Shown: positions 20,835 through 32,250 of the stretch, one piece after another
Layout of the letters: the number at the start of each line of letters is the position of its first letter
Position numbering within the stretch: the first letter of the stretch is position 1
NCBI GenBank assembly: GCA_037693485.1
Contig: CM075348.1
Location: 13,312,501-13,376,500, forward strand
Origin: Kitagawia praeruptora
Taxonomy: Eukaryota > Streptophyta > Magnoliopsida > Apiales > Apiaceae
Reading direction: 5' to 3'
Length of the DNA stretch: 64,000 bases
The notes under the pieces: model-generated
What the model was told of the DNA's origin: nothing
Database searches by the model: none
Seen by the model: the letters and a program-made list of their open reading frames with translations, nothing else
Translations under genes and position numbers: made by a program

Positions 20835-21570
20835 CGCGGCTCTTTTTTGGGCTTCTTCTCATTCCTCTTTGGCACCTACGGTAGAGATCAACTTTGTGCT
20901 CATTTCATACGCGGCTCCCTTTCTCAGACGCTCCCTAGCTTTCTCAACTCCACGGTAACCTCTGCCTGTTTTTTTTTTTAATTTTTTGTTTTTATTTTCT
21001 TCAGCATTATTGTTCAAGGGTTTTTGGACTAACTTTTTTTCCCCAAGTTTTTTGGTTGCTTTTGTGTATTGTATTGTTGTGGGTTTGAGATTATTGTTGT
21101 TGTTTGATGTTTGGTTGAAAATAGATGATTAAGTGTGTTTGTTTATGTAACATATTGGTTTCAATAGTATGTTGACACTCCATTTTCTTGATTTACGAGC
21201 TGGGCAAGTGTAGATCTTAGTAAGACTTGCATCTATCACACTTGTACACTAATTTCTTGATATTTCATCTCTGTTTTGTGCCTGATTTTCGACTTGTATG
21301 TATGGTTACAAGGATTCCAAGTCCAATTTATTTGTCGTGGCACTTAATTTTTGTAGTTTTTATATTTTCAAAACAGGGAGTGGTCCCTGTGTGCATGATT
21401 ATGTATATCATTGTAATTCTATGTTACTATATTTTTGGTGTTGAATGTGTGCGCTGGGAACCATCTTCCTTTTGTTTACATAAAGTGTTTAATGACTGAT
21501 GGCTTTTCGTTTCTTCCTGGCAGACAGTGCGCATTTTGTAGTCACTAGTCACATAGTACCAAAGGGTAAC
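20835..21570 (+). other. Likely 5' UTR exons and intron of the ubiquitin/RNase H-like gene
   Basis: A pyrimidine-rich, less AT-rich stretch at about 20835-20954 ends CTCCACG|GTAACC, a good donor. A candidate acceptor GGCAG ends at 21523 and the next exon carries the first ATG at 21571. A leader intron just upstream of the start codon is common in plant ubiquitin genes. Boundaries are inferred. Confidence 0.45.
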
Positions 21571-23577
21571 ATGGATATTCTTCACCAGCATTCTCGTGGT
21601 TTACTACACAGGTGCGTATATAGCTCTTTATAATGCTTTCTCTCGAGTAAAAAGAGGCTGTGAAATGTTGTGGGCCTGTGGCTTGTCACTGTAGTTACCA
21701 AGGACTACTTGGTTAACAGATGATTTTGAAGTTACCAAGAACTACTTAGTTAACAAGTAATTACATCTTCACACACTCCTTCGCTCTAAAATAATTTTGG
21801 AGTTACCAAGAACTACTTAGTTAACAAGTAATTACCTCTTAACACGATCCTTCACTCTAATAATAACTTAAGAGTTTATTGTGGATTATTAGAGCCAAGC
21901 CTTGTGGTAAACAAATGTGTAGATATTAGCTGCATTTTAACTCGTAATCTTTGGGTGAATTTGGCTCTCAGCGATCACAAAAACAATGATTCACCTGACC
22001 AGAAGAGGCTCATCTTTGCTGGCAAACAACTTGAGGATGGCTGTACTCTTGCTGACTACAACATCCAGAAGGAATCAACCCTTCAAATGGTAAGCTGCTT
22101 TCCAGTCCACTTACTATCGTTACACTTTGATTGAACTTCATTTTTTTTTGTACCCTGAGTTGATGTCCTTTTTATTTTTTGTCCAATGACAGATTCAAAT
22201 ATTTGTAAAAACTCTTACCAGTAAGATCATCACCCTTGAGGTTGAAAATTCTGACACCATCGACTACCTTATTAAAGCTAAGATTCAAGACAAGGAAGGG
22301 ATCCCCCCGGACCAGATGCTCATCTTTGCTGGCAAACAGCTTGAGAATGGCTGTACTCTTGCTGACTACAACATCCAGAAGGAATCAACCCTTCAAATGG
22401 TAAGTTGCTTTCCAGTCCACAGTGTACTTACTATCGTAACACTTTGATTGAGCTTCATTTTTTTTGTACTGTGAGTTGATATTCTTTTTATTTTTTGTCC
22501 AATGACAGATTCAGATATTTGTAAAAACTCTTACCAGTAAGATCATCACCCTTGAGGTTGAAAATTCTGACACCATCGACTACTTTATTAAAGCTAAGAT
22601 TCAAGACAAGGAAGGGATCCCCCCGGACCAGATGCTCATCTTTGCTGGCAAACAGCTTGAGAATGGCTGTACTCTTGTTGACTACAACATCCATAAGGAA
22701 TCAACCCTTCAAATGGTAAGCTGCTTTCCAGTCCACAGTGTACTTACTATCGTAACACTTTGATTGAGCTTCATTTTTTTTGTACTGTGAGTTGATATTC
22801 TTTTTATTTTTTGTCCAATGACAGATTCAGATATTTGTAAAAACTCTTACCAGTAAGATCATCACCCTTGAGGTTGAAAATTCTGACTCCATCGACTTTG
22901 TTAAAGCTAAGATTCAAGACAAGGAAGGGATCCCCACTGACCAGCAGAGGCTCATCTTTGCTGGCAAACAACTTGAGGATGGTTGTACTCTTGCTGACTA
23001 CAACATCCAGAAGGAATCAACCCTTCAAATGATAAGCTGCCTACGTGGTGGCATGAAAAGATTTGTTCGCAACCTTACTGGGAAGTCCTACCTACCGAGG
23101 TAGGTTTGTCGTTTATCTTTAAATTTCTGTAATGACTAATTATGTAGAACTCATTAGATATTTTATACTATGTCGAACCTACTAATTAATCTTTAATTTT
23201 CAGTTTTACGTTATTCTCTATACATGGGTTGACTTGATTTTTGTATTGTGCAGTTTCATGTCCTCGTCCATTCGGTCCCAGTATAGTCAAGTAACCGAAC
23301 ATGAAGAAACAAAGCAACCTTTTGGTACAGCAATGAAAAATTGCTTCGAATCCAGAAAAAATGCTTCAATCTTCAGTCCGAGTAGGGGAGCTCTAAGATA
23401 TTCTACCTCTACTTCTGGCTCCCTGTCCAATCATTTAGCTTTGGTTACCTTCATCTCGAGAGATGATTTCATGGCTCATCCAGAAATTACTAACAGTATG
23501 ATGCTTGCTTTATTATCAATATCAATATATGTATTTATGTTTATTTGTTGTTCAAATGTTGCAAATCTGGTGCTATT

Positions 23578-23626
<49 letters not shown>

Positions 23627-24731
23627 TTATTTGTGGGTATATATATGTCTATGTTTTTCTATGTATTTGTGCTTGATTGATTTCTTTGTGGCTTTAACTT
23701 ACAGTATGTTGTTTTTTAGCAATTCATATTTTATGTATTTGTGCTTGATTGATTTCTTTTTGGCTTTAACTTACAGTATGTTGTTTTTTAGCAATTCATA
23801 TTTTGAATTAAACAGTATGTTGATTCTGATTTTTAGCAATTTGTTTGTAGTCATCAGCTCTTACAAGGAGTCTTTAATTCCCAGAAACAATTTCGGACTT
23901 CCTAAACAATGGTCAGATGCGGTGTCATCCTTCGATCAATGCCACTTAGACATATTGTCGAAATTTCAAGGTTTAAAATTATACACGAATGAAAGAGTTA
24001 TTTCGAAGGAAACATACATGGCATTGTATCTTAGATGCACACTAAATGATTTGGGGGAGCTCTTGTACATGCTCTATCGATGGAAACTAAGGGTTGACGG
24101 ATCAGGGGATGTGACACCGATTGTACGACTCAGCCCTCTACTACGAATGGATACTCCATGTTATAGGGTCAGATCGGATGCTTCGGTTTCGAAGGAACAT
24201 AGGGGCTACTTTGGCATTGGATATGTGGTATCTAATTCGGAAGGGTCCGTCTTAGTTCGTAAAACTGAGAGTGTTAAAGAAAGTTTTGGTAGTAGTCTCA
24301 CAAAGGGGGAACGTGTACTAAAAGCGGAGTTGGATGCCATTACTAGTGCCTTAAAAGAGACTATTACTACTCTTCCTGATGTTAAACTTGTGAGGATCCA
24401 GATGGATTGTGATTCCGCGGTTAATGTACTTGAAGGAAAAGTCTCAGTAATTCCGGAGGAGATTATGGACATGCTTTGTATCACTGGCTTATATCTCAAA
24501 TCATTCGAAGAGTATTCAGTTTCGCAGTTGTACCGTGAGCTGAATAGTGATTGTGATCGCCTTGCAAGCTCTTTGGGAGATACAACTATATATCAGGAAC
24601 TTGATGATTTGCAATTGCACAAGGAGTTGCCAAGATTCAGACATGGTGGAGACCTCCTAAAACTACCACGCAATACCACCTGGTTAGATGCTTATTTTCT
24701 CTTTGTTTTTGTTTTTGACATTTATTTTTGA
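21571..24731 (+). CDS. Predicted ubiquitin-repeat / RNase H-like fusion gene (7 coding exons, about 656 aa)
   Basis: Exons proposed: 21571-21611, 21972-22089, 22193-22399, 22509-22715, 22825-23099, 23254-23495, 23851-24731. All six introns have GT...AG ends and all phases agree, giving 657 codons with the stop. Residues 14-53 are a truncated ubiquitin (starts [14 protein letters not shown]), 54-122 and 123-191 are two near-identical divergent ubiquitins, and 192-267 is a fourth ending [17 protein letters not shown] then resembles the start of a fifth. The seven ubiquitin lysines are kept in repeats 2-4; R54 is Cys, and repeats 2-3 have one extra and one missing residue. The C-terminal domain is plant-type RNase H with D473, E523, D549 and D599. 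Function unknown; transcripts are needed. The last exon could instead end at TG|GTTAGA near 24680. Confidence 0.6.
21694..21836 (+). repeat. Three direct repeats in intron
   Basis: GTTACCAAGAACTACTTAGT followed by TAACAAGTAATTAC occurs at 21731 and 21802, with a more diverged copy at 21694. It lies in the intron between the first coding exon and ubiquitin repeat 1. Confidence 0.85.
22090..22824 (+). repeat. Tandem 316-bp ubiquitin exon-plus-intron units
   Basis: Two full units (starting 22193 and 22509), plus matching flanks in the first and fourth repeats. Each unit has one 207-nt ubiquitin exon and a 109-nt intron beginning GTAAGNTGCTTTCCAGTCC and ending CCAATGACAG. The copies are almost identical in exon and intron, so the duplication is recent or kept alike by gene conversion. 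Confidence 0.9.
23579..23625 (+). repeat. (TA)n microsatellite in intron
   Basis: An uninterrupted TA run of about 46 bp in the last intron of the ubiquitin/RNase H-like gene. Confidence 0.95.
23661..23804 (+). repeat. 72-bp tandem duplication in intron
   Basis: Two nearly identical copies of ATGTATTTGTGCTTGATTGA... ending AGCAATTCATATTTT, at 23661-23732 and 23733-23804. The duplication is inside the last intron and creates a longer open frame there that is not coding. Confidence 0.9.
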
Positions 24732-24734
24732 AGT

Positions 24735-26205
24735 ATTGCCGTTGTGGATATAAGTTGTGAAGTTATGTTATTGATTTTTTTAGCTTGTATATCAGGTCAT
24801 TGTACTATATCTGGTGTTTTAAAGTAATTATAATTCTAATCTTGATTATAAATTTAAATATATGCTACTGTGCTTAAACTACTCAATCTGAAGTGTTTAA
24901 ACTGCACTCAATCTAAAGGACATGGATGGATCAAAATTTACCTTAATTTTGGGCTTGTTTTTGGTACCCTCACTTTGTTGTTTTCCTATGGTTCTGTGAT
25001 AACTTTTCATTAGTTAAGTTGTGCTTTTGCAATTGATGTTATATGGATGACAAGTGATCAGAAGCTCAAAATAACTTTCCACCAAAAAATTTAATGTCCC
25101 TAGCGAAAGAACTCTCTACCATTATTCTGGAACTTGGAATGAACCAGATTCTTTGCATTACCCTTTCTGTTTGTTCCCTATTTTCTACCAGCAAGCACAG
25201 GAATATTGGTGGGGAGGGGAATGTAGGTTTCATGTTTATAATATTTGAGCCCTTCTTACTGGTCATGTTGCAACTTGAGCTATACTCGAGGGCTTTAACT
25301 TCTCAGGGTTAGATATCTCGACAAATGAGTTTAATTTCCAATCTGTTTCCCCAGAGTAATACTTGCCTTTTCTTAAGTATGCTCTTAAGTTGGGTTTAGT
25401 ATTTGTTATTGTTCATTTCCATGTTTTCTTGATGAAGAGTTTCTTCATTGCTGATTTCATAATTTTTTTGTATTTGCAGATTTCTTATTGACACATTGCA
25501 GCAGTTTGTGAAGTTGTGTACCAATGAAATGAAGATTGAAGAACACTTTTATCTTTTTGTTCATTTCAGTACCTTTTATTTTTTAGCTTCTGTTTAAACT
25601 TTAACCAATTATTCCTGTTTCGTATACTTTTTGTGTTGGTTTCCGTTTATAATTTCGTGACATTTACACGAAACTTACGTGTTTTTTTGGGTTTTAGAAG
25701 CCCCAAAATGCATAGTTAATTGCATAATCCATTCCCCGTACAGGCAGCAAGCATAGAAGAGTCTACTTTGTACTTGTTTTTTCACAACATGGTCACTGAA
25801 ACTCACGCTTACTCAAGCACCCGTGTTTGTTCTCTACCTCTTCTTAAGCATCTCATTTACGCTCTCAAACTTCACAATTTCATCTGAGCATCCACATCCT
25901 GTAAAGATTTTTAAATATCGCAAGAAAGTACATTTGTAAATCTTTAGTTACCAACGTATAATTTGATGGAAAAAACACGAAATGATAGTAAGATTGCGCA
26001 CTCATTAGAGGTGTAATGTAGTTGTTTAAGATGAAAGCACTAGGATCAAAATGTAGTCTTGTTTACATTGATGGTAGCAGCAGTTGGATGCAAAATCTGT
26101 AGAAAAAACAATATAGGCAAATCAAGGAAAACATCCCTCCTACCTTTTAGAAAGTTTGCTTTGATGCAAATACACAATACACTGGGATCTATTTTAAATC
26201 ACGGA
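24735..26205. other. Downstream of ubiquitin/RNase H-like gene; no clear gene
   Basis: AT-rich sequence. A TTTGCAG acceptor-like site at about 25473-25479 could join a 3' UTR exon if the upstream donor near 24680 is used. No domain or RNA gene recognised. Confidence 0.45.
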
Positions 26206-26348
26206 GTTGTGCTACTCGCTAATCTAAGGTAATTCTGAGCACCTAGGGATGGTTGTACTGTGGCAGCAGCAATGACAGTTGTGCTACTCGCTAATCTAAG
26301 GTAATTCTGAGCACCTAGGGATGGTTGTACTGTGGCAGCAGCAATGAC
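26206..26348 (-). repeat. 72-bp tandem duplication, in frame on the minus strand
   Basis: Two copies (26206-26277 and 26278-26348) are almost perfect. On the minus strand a frame from 26390 to 26199 reads MEVKKNILSSQIIG and then twice a block ending NYLRLASSTT. 72 bp is 24 codons, so the frame is kept. I know no family for this peptide. Confidence 0.85.
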
Positions 26349-27220
26349 GCCAATTATCTGGGAAGAAAGGATGTTCTTCTTGACTTCCATCTCTATTAGC
26401 CCTCCCTTTACGGGATCAAATCAAATTAAAAATATAATATACAACTATAAAAACTATAGTGAAATCAAATCTTCCTCACTCTCCCGTAAATGTTTTAGGG
26501 TTATATACAATGTACACTGTCATGCGGACTTTATGATCGGATTTAAAAAGCCCAACTACTTTGTAGACTTTATATTTTATCCAACAAAGATGGAAATATA
26601 TGCTTGACCTACCATATCAGTTCCAACAAATCAGATCCATAAACTACTTTTCATCCCAAAAAGTCTGAACTACGTCGGAACTATTCAAAATTCAGAAATG
26701 CATGTCTCTGCCACACCTTATCTGCGCATATTACAAATTATCCAAAACAGCTCACGTAAGAAAACAGCCACTCACCAGGTATGTTCAAAACAACTAGATT
26801 ATCAATTTCCAGCAGACAGAAACCGAAATATATCTTTTCTTGATTAAGACTTTACTAAAATAAGGAAATGGACATATCATAGTATGACTTCCAAAATATA
26901 GATTACCGCCTAGAAGCCTTAAAATGAAAAGAATTGAGCATTTTAAGAACAATCTACTTCATCTCTAAAACTAGTCACCAAAATAAACAGCAAGATAACT
27001 TTTCCTGTTGTCAAGGTAAAAGTGACTCCACTAGCAACAAGATTCATACAAGGCATACGAAGTACTACACTACATCAAAGTTCCCACCATTTAAATTAAC
27101 AGATATGTCAAGGTCTCAAAATAACAGACTTTATCTCTTCTGGTAGATTGGTAACTTTTCAAGTACAGGTGAGGGTTTGATCTTGCTTACAGAAATGAGC
27201 CTTTGATGCCAGGGGAAGTC
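26349..27220. other. Intergenic, no gene seen
   Basis: AT-rich. Downstream (3') side of the NRPD2-like pseudogene; its old 3' UTR probably lies within 27000-27220. Nothing else recognised. Confidence 0.5.
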
Positions 27221-27721
27221 TCAACACAACTGAGTTTTGAACTTCAAAGATATGCCCATGCTGAAAAGCTCCTGGCAAAGTAGCTTTGCCCCATAGGGCA
27301 CACTCACTTTGACTGTCTTCAGAAGACTGGCAATACCGGCAGTATGGGCCACGAATCTTGCGCCCACCCATTCCTGTCCTTTGGATCACATTTGCTGGGT
27401 GCTTGCATTTACGACAGATATGCATCTGTGAACAGTCACTGAGTGTGAAGAGATGTTCGTGCAAATTAGCTGAGGCTCCATGAGCTATCAGGCAATCATG
27501 CTCCATCTCCCCAAACTTGATTCCTCCAAACCGCTTCCTGTCAGCAACGGGTTGTCGGGTGAGAGGATGAACAGGCCCCGTGGTCCTGAACTTCACCTTG
27601 TCTTCAGCCATATGGATTAAGCGCTGGTAGCAGGTTGGGCCCATAAATACCAGGGAACGAATCATTTCACCAGTTCGACTATTGTAAACTCTTTCATTTC
27701 CCCATCCAGAAAAACCAGCCC
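27221..27721 (-). pseudogene. NRPD2-like exon 8: C-terminal (clamp, zinc site), frameshifted
   Basis: It begins after an AAG acceptor with GFSGWGNERVYNSRTGEM and carries the hybrid-binding and clamp region GPVHPLTRQPVADRKRFGG and the zinc-binding C-x2-C...C-x2-C (CRKC, CRYC). At about 27311-27320 the frame shifts. In the next frame the conserved end SVPYGAKLLCQELFSMGI continues to TGA at 27221-27223. The unshifted frame runs on with unrelated residues to 27159. Confidence 0.9.
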
Positions 27722-28534
27722 TTCAATACATGTACAGAGATAGGTATATCAGAAACCAGCCTCATTATATTTGTTTGTTGACAAGTTAAAGCAATTTTAT
27801 TTTTAATCAAATGCATACCCAATTAATGTTAATCACAAAAGGAACATAAAGCACAAACTCCAGGCTGCAAATTTGAGTTGTCACTTTGCTATGGTGATTA
27901 ATGATGGATCCCTTTTGAAAGTAAGGAACTTAATTCAAAGTTCCCTCGTGCTATACTCTGTCTCAGAGGTATAGAGATCATGTCTAACACTTGCATTAAG
28001 GGTAATCTAGGTTTCTCATTCCTAAATTCGAGAATTTGGTTTAAGAACTTTGTCGGCTTCTTTTTTTTAACAAAAAGAAATTTGGCTTTAAATATACCAT
28101 ATCAATATAATTCCATGTTGTTCACTTGATTAGTATTCCGGGTAAGGGTTGTTAAGCGAATTTGTTATTAATTAAATTAGGTTACAAGTTTCTTACACCC
28201 CCATTTCTTAGATAGTGATACCAGTACTAAATAATACTACAATTTAGAAACAATCTCAGAAGCTCTGGGTTTGTGGTGTAAATATCTAGGCTCAATCTAC
28301 ATAAGCTCTCACTTCCTTTTACTCTGTTCCGAATTTTACTTTCCGCAATATACCGTAATGAAATCATAAATGATGAAACAAAGGTCCTGCATCAATTTTC
28401 TTTTTCTAGCCTTTTCCAGTTTCATAAGCATATCACGTGCAAAGAAAGATACCCAAAGTGAACCAAAAAAATTATTTGTTAACATTAATGCGTATTATAC
28501 TTGTGCCTTAATGCTTTGAGTATGACAATTGTAC

Positions 28535-28806
28535 CTATGAAGTTGATTTGTTATGGCATCAACTGATACAGTGGAGAAAGGGGTAGCGTATCTTTCTTTA
28601 CCCCCCAAGGCAATCCCTTTTCCTAGAGCAGCCTCCAGAAGCTGGCCAGGAGTTTGGCGTGAAAAAAATGCATGTGGATTTATGACAATATCCGGAACTA
28701 TCCCTTGCGCCATGAAAGGGAAGTTCTCCTGAGATTCCAGAAAGCCTAGAACACCCTTTTGCCCATGCATGCTAGAAAACTTGTCTCCGAGACATGTGGA
28801 CCGAAC
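28535..28806 (-). pseudogene. NRPD2-like exon 7, frame intact
   Basis: It starts VRSTCLGDKFSSMHGQKG after TGCAG and ends at ...CATAG|GTACAA in phase with exon 8. Contains NFPFMAQGIVPDIVINPHAF and PGQLLEAALGKG, parts of the hybrid-binding domain. No lesion seen here. Confidence 0.9.
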
Positions 28807-29389
28807 CTGCACGATAAAGTGAAGTTTGTAAGCGATGATAATGCAAACTATGACATTGTTATGGACCCTGTGCAAGGAAAGAATGCTGAAGAGGTGATCG
28901 TTAAGGATGCAGAGGAAATCAAAAACCCTAAGACTATTATCTTTTAACTTTGTCTCATTACAGAATTTAATATGCAAACATCTAGCTAATCTTGGAGAGT
29001 GCAAGCATGTTAAACTGAAGTTGAAACATCTTTGGCAGCTGTAAGCTTAAACAGAATACATGAAAACTGTTAGAAATAAGAGCTATGCGGAATGTATAGG
29101 ATCAGTAGAGAGGAGAGGGCACATAAACTGAAATGTGTTTATATTAGAATGTCTAGTGCGAGTATTACAATGAGAGAAAGATCCTATATATAGAAAACTT
29201 AATGCCCCAAAGTCTAGAGGTGCCTAACATTGCCCCAAAGTCATAGACGGTGCCTAACATATGAGCCTAAGATTTCTGACATTTTGACACGCCCCCTCAC
29301 TCAAAATCCCATCTTGGGATGAAATACCTATATTGGGATTGAAGAGTGGAACACTAGGAGCCCTTAAGCGTAACCTTAGCGTCCAACCA

Positions 29390-29500
29390 AACCCATTTTA
29401 GGAATGAAGACCCGTCTTAGGATTGATCCATCTTGGGATTGACTCATCTTGGAGTTTATCGTCCATCTTGAGATTGACCCATCTTGGAGTTGACCTTTTG
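29390..29500 (-). repeat. Short repeats of CATCTTGGGATTGA inside the LTR element
   Basis: About five copies of a motif close to CCATCTTGGGATTGACC, partly in pairs, just inside the left LTR. Confidence 0.75.
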
Positions 29501-29679
29501 AGTTTTTTGGGATACCGGGACTCGAACTTGCGACCACACGGTATATTTTAGGCCATGTCAAAAACATAAAAAAGTGCTGCTTTTCAGCACAACGGTGGAT
29601 GACCACCAATCAGTCCTTGAACTGATTATTTAAGAAACCGAGACTCGACTTTGTGATCACTCGGTATAAAGAAGATATA

Positions 29680-29845
29680 GCAGTGAACTGTGTGTATGTT
29701 TGTGTACATACTACTACTTCTGCTGCTTTGTCGTCATGGCAGTGAACTGTGTGTACATCTGTATATACACTACTTCTGCTGCTTGCCTTTTCATTTGTGG
29801 CAGTGAACTGTGTTGTCTGAAATACAACTACTTCTTCTGCTCCTT
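29680..29845 (-). repeat. Three about 60-bp tandem repeats inside the LTR element
   Basis: GCAGTGAACTGTGTG begins each copy at 29680, 29739 and 29800, and each ends near CTACTTCTGCTGCT. Confidence 0.85.
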
Positions 29846-30649
29846 TGAAATAATGCCCCTTGAACTATTTAATTTGTAGCATCGTAGAAAATTGGAGTGA
29901 TACCGTAATATCAACTACCACTTGAATACTACACAATTAAATCTATAACCTGGGGCAAACTCCTAAAACCAAAGTGATGCATTTTTAAAAGATCCCGATT
30001 TTTTTTTTTAATATTAACACTACTTTCCCTTAAGAAAATAAATGTAAAATAATTTTTTTTTATCGGATCTAAAATCATAAAATCACTGATTTTTTATCCT
30101 TTTTTTTTCTTTTGTTTTTCTTTTCCTCTTTTTTTTTTACTGCAACCAGCCTCGTGGTCGACAACACATTTTTTTTTTCTGGTCGACAACTTTTTTTTTC
30201 CTGTCGACAATATTTTTCCCTTTAGCATCTTTCTTTCCTTTTTTTTTTAGTGGATGCCTTTTTTTCTTTGTCTCCCAAGCCCACTTAACAATACAAAGTA
30301 TCAATTAACCCAGCAATTTTTTTCTCTTTCAACCCTCTCCCCTTTCTTGTCTCCTGTTCTGTTTCATCTTCGAGCATGAGATGCTCCTTTACACTTAAAA
30401 CACCAGAAGCAAACATCTGCTGTGCTTCCCGGCTTTCAAGTGAACTTATTCTTTTCAAGCAAATCTTCACCTGTATTCTGATAAAAAATCCCAGCACCAT
30501 ACGAACAGATATATATATATATATACGTGTATATATCTATATCTTCAGAAATAAATCTTACTGATTCAAACAAGGAGGGTATGGACGAACTCGGCTGAAG
30601 GAGGCGATCAACTTTCCCTGAAGAACAGCCGCCGGAAAAAGTCTGGAAG

Positions 30650-30723
30650 AGGCCCCACGCGCCGGCGCGTGGCGCGCGTGGACGGCGTCTGCCGCGCGTG
30701 GGGCCGCGCGTGGCGGCGCGTCA
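30650..30723. repeat. GC-rich palindromic stretch
   Basis: CCACGCGCCGGCGCGTGG at 30655-30672 is a perfect 18-bp palindrome. It is followed by further overlapping CGCGCGTGG and GGCGCG motifs to about 30720. This is a sharp GC island inside an AT-rich element, near the PBS end. Confidence 0.85.
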
Positions 30724-31342
30724 GCAAGTGTTTCCGAGATCTGAAAAATTCTGGTGACTTCTCTCTGTATGTACTACTCTGTGGTATGTTTAGATTTGTG
30801 TTTCCATGTGTTTTGATTTTCGGGTTTTGAAGAATTGCTTCCTGGTTGTTTGAAATTGGTTCCTGGGGAGTTTCTGATCCTATGATTTCTCTCCTCTAAT
30901 AAACCCGCTCTGATACCATGTTAGAAATAAGAGCTATGCGGAATGTATAGGATCAGTAGAGAGGAGAGGGCACATAAACTGAAATGTGTTTATATTAGAA
31001 TGTCTAGTGCGAGTATTACAATGAGAGAAAGATCCTATATATAGAAAACTTAATGCCCCAAAGTCTAGAGGTGCCTAACATTGCCCCAAAGTCATAGACG
31101 GTGCCTAACATATGAGCCTAAGATTTCTGACATTTTGACAAAAACTACATACAAGAGTTAAAATAAAATTTAAAAACGAACTGTTTAAACATGTGATGAG
31201 AAGGAGAAACTGGCATCAAATAGGTGTGCATACAGAAGAATTCATATACGACGATACCTGGAAGAATTTTAAAGGAAGATGAATACTTATGGACTACATA
31301 CATGTACTAAACTGAAAACATATCTATTGAACACAAGATCGC

Positions 31343-32250
31343 CTGTCTCAGAGATACTACAGCAAAGTTTTTCCCTTCATCATTCGAAGAAAGTATTACT
31401 TTCTGAACCATTCCCATTTTAGTATGCTTCAGTATAACACTCTGATCAACCCCTGATTCTGCATGTTTTCCACTGACTATATCACCAGTCTGAAGGTTTG
31501 CACCAATAAAAGGAAAACCGTCCTCATCTAAGCTGTCAACCCGACCAATTTTACTTGGGATCTTTCCGAAGTTTATTGCATCTTCTCTTTTCTGCTTCTT
31601 TAAAGTAGCTTCTGTGTTGTTAACATCAGCCTTGTAACTTCTAATGTGTTCTGATCGAAACATGCCCCGCTCTAGTGAAGAGCGATTCATAACCAAGGAA
31701 TCTTCCTGGTTGTAACCAAGGTGAACATTTACAGCTACAATAGGGCTTGGGAAGCATCCTGCTGTTTTCTACTTTTCCAAGGCATTTAGAAAGCATCGTC
31801 CGAAAAAGTGGTCTTTGAGGATAATATAACTGATTCGTATTTGTGTCTACTCTGATACTTGGGTTGGTGCTAGGAAAACCAATGGCTTGATGTGAGTGCT
31901 TTTGTGATTGGTAGAGGGCCCTTCTTGCATGGTCATGATTACAAAAGGATGTCAGTCCGGCGCTTAAACCCAAGAAAATGACATGTCAAGTTCACAGTGT
32001 GTATATTTCTTGGGTGCATCCCCGCTGGTTTGCATCATGAGATATTTAATCCCCCATGCTGTGCAACAGTCTTCCTCTTCAATTCCAATAAGCTCAATCA
32101 CTCCTGCGTCTAAAAGTGACTGGAAAGAGTAATCTCCCCCTTTCAGTGATTTAATTTTTCTCAAATTATGGACTAAAAGAGGTCGCAAAATCCTTCCAGC
32201 ATCACAAAATATGCGTATTTCTCTATTTTCACTTCTCTTTATATCTCCAC
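31343..32250 (-). pseudogene. NRPD2-like exon 6, several frameshifts
   Basis: From the 5' side: a 2-nt insertion at about 32240 just after the acceptor; then REIRIFCDAGRILRPLL, LLDAGVIELIGIEEEDCCTA and THCELDMSF; a shift at about 31972; then NHDHARRALYQSQKHSHQAI and PLFRTMLSKCLGK; a deletion with frameshift at about 31740-31760 that removes the usual FNGQ segment; then LGYNQEDSLVMNRSSLERGM and KVILSSNDEGKNFAVVSLRQ. The donor is CAG|GCGATC, a GC instead of GT. Confidence 0.88.

Larger units (their letters stand above)
29068..31140 (-). mobile_element. Non-autonomous LTR element (TRIM/small LARD type), 2073 bp, in an NRPD2-like intron
   Basis: LTRs of 222 bp at 29068-29289 and 30919-31140 appear identical base for base, so the insertion is very recent. 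Target duplication is AAAAC (29063-29067 and 31141-31145). Orientation comes from the PBS (TGGTATCAGAGC on minus, 30907-30918) and a G-rich polypurine tract next to the left LTR (minus GAGTGAGGGGGCGTG). The 1629-bp internal region has no gag or pol; a 77-aa frame at 29376-29609 is the longest. It therefore needs proteins from another element. It sits between exons 6 and 7 of the pseudogene. Confidence 0.93.

Noticed and set aside
21972..23099. An ordinary polyubiquitin gene
   Set aside because: The first monomer is truncated, only one LRGG is present, and the reading frame is interrupted by intron-like sequence at each monomer junction.
23505..23850. The N-terminal 115 codons of the frame at 23505-24731
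   Set aside because: They translate a (TA)n run and a duplicated intron segment. The exon is better started at 23851, where the phase matches the upstream exon.
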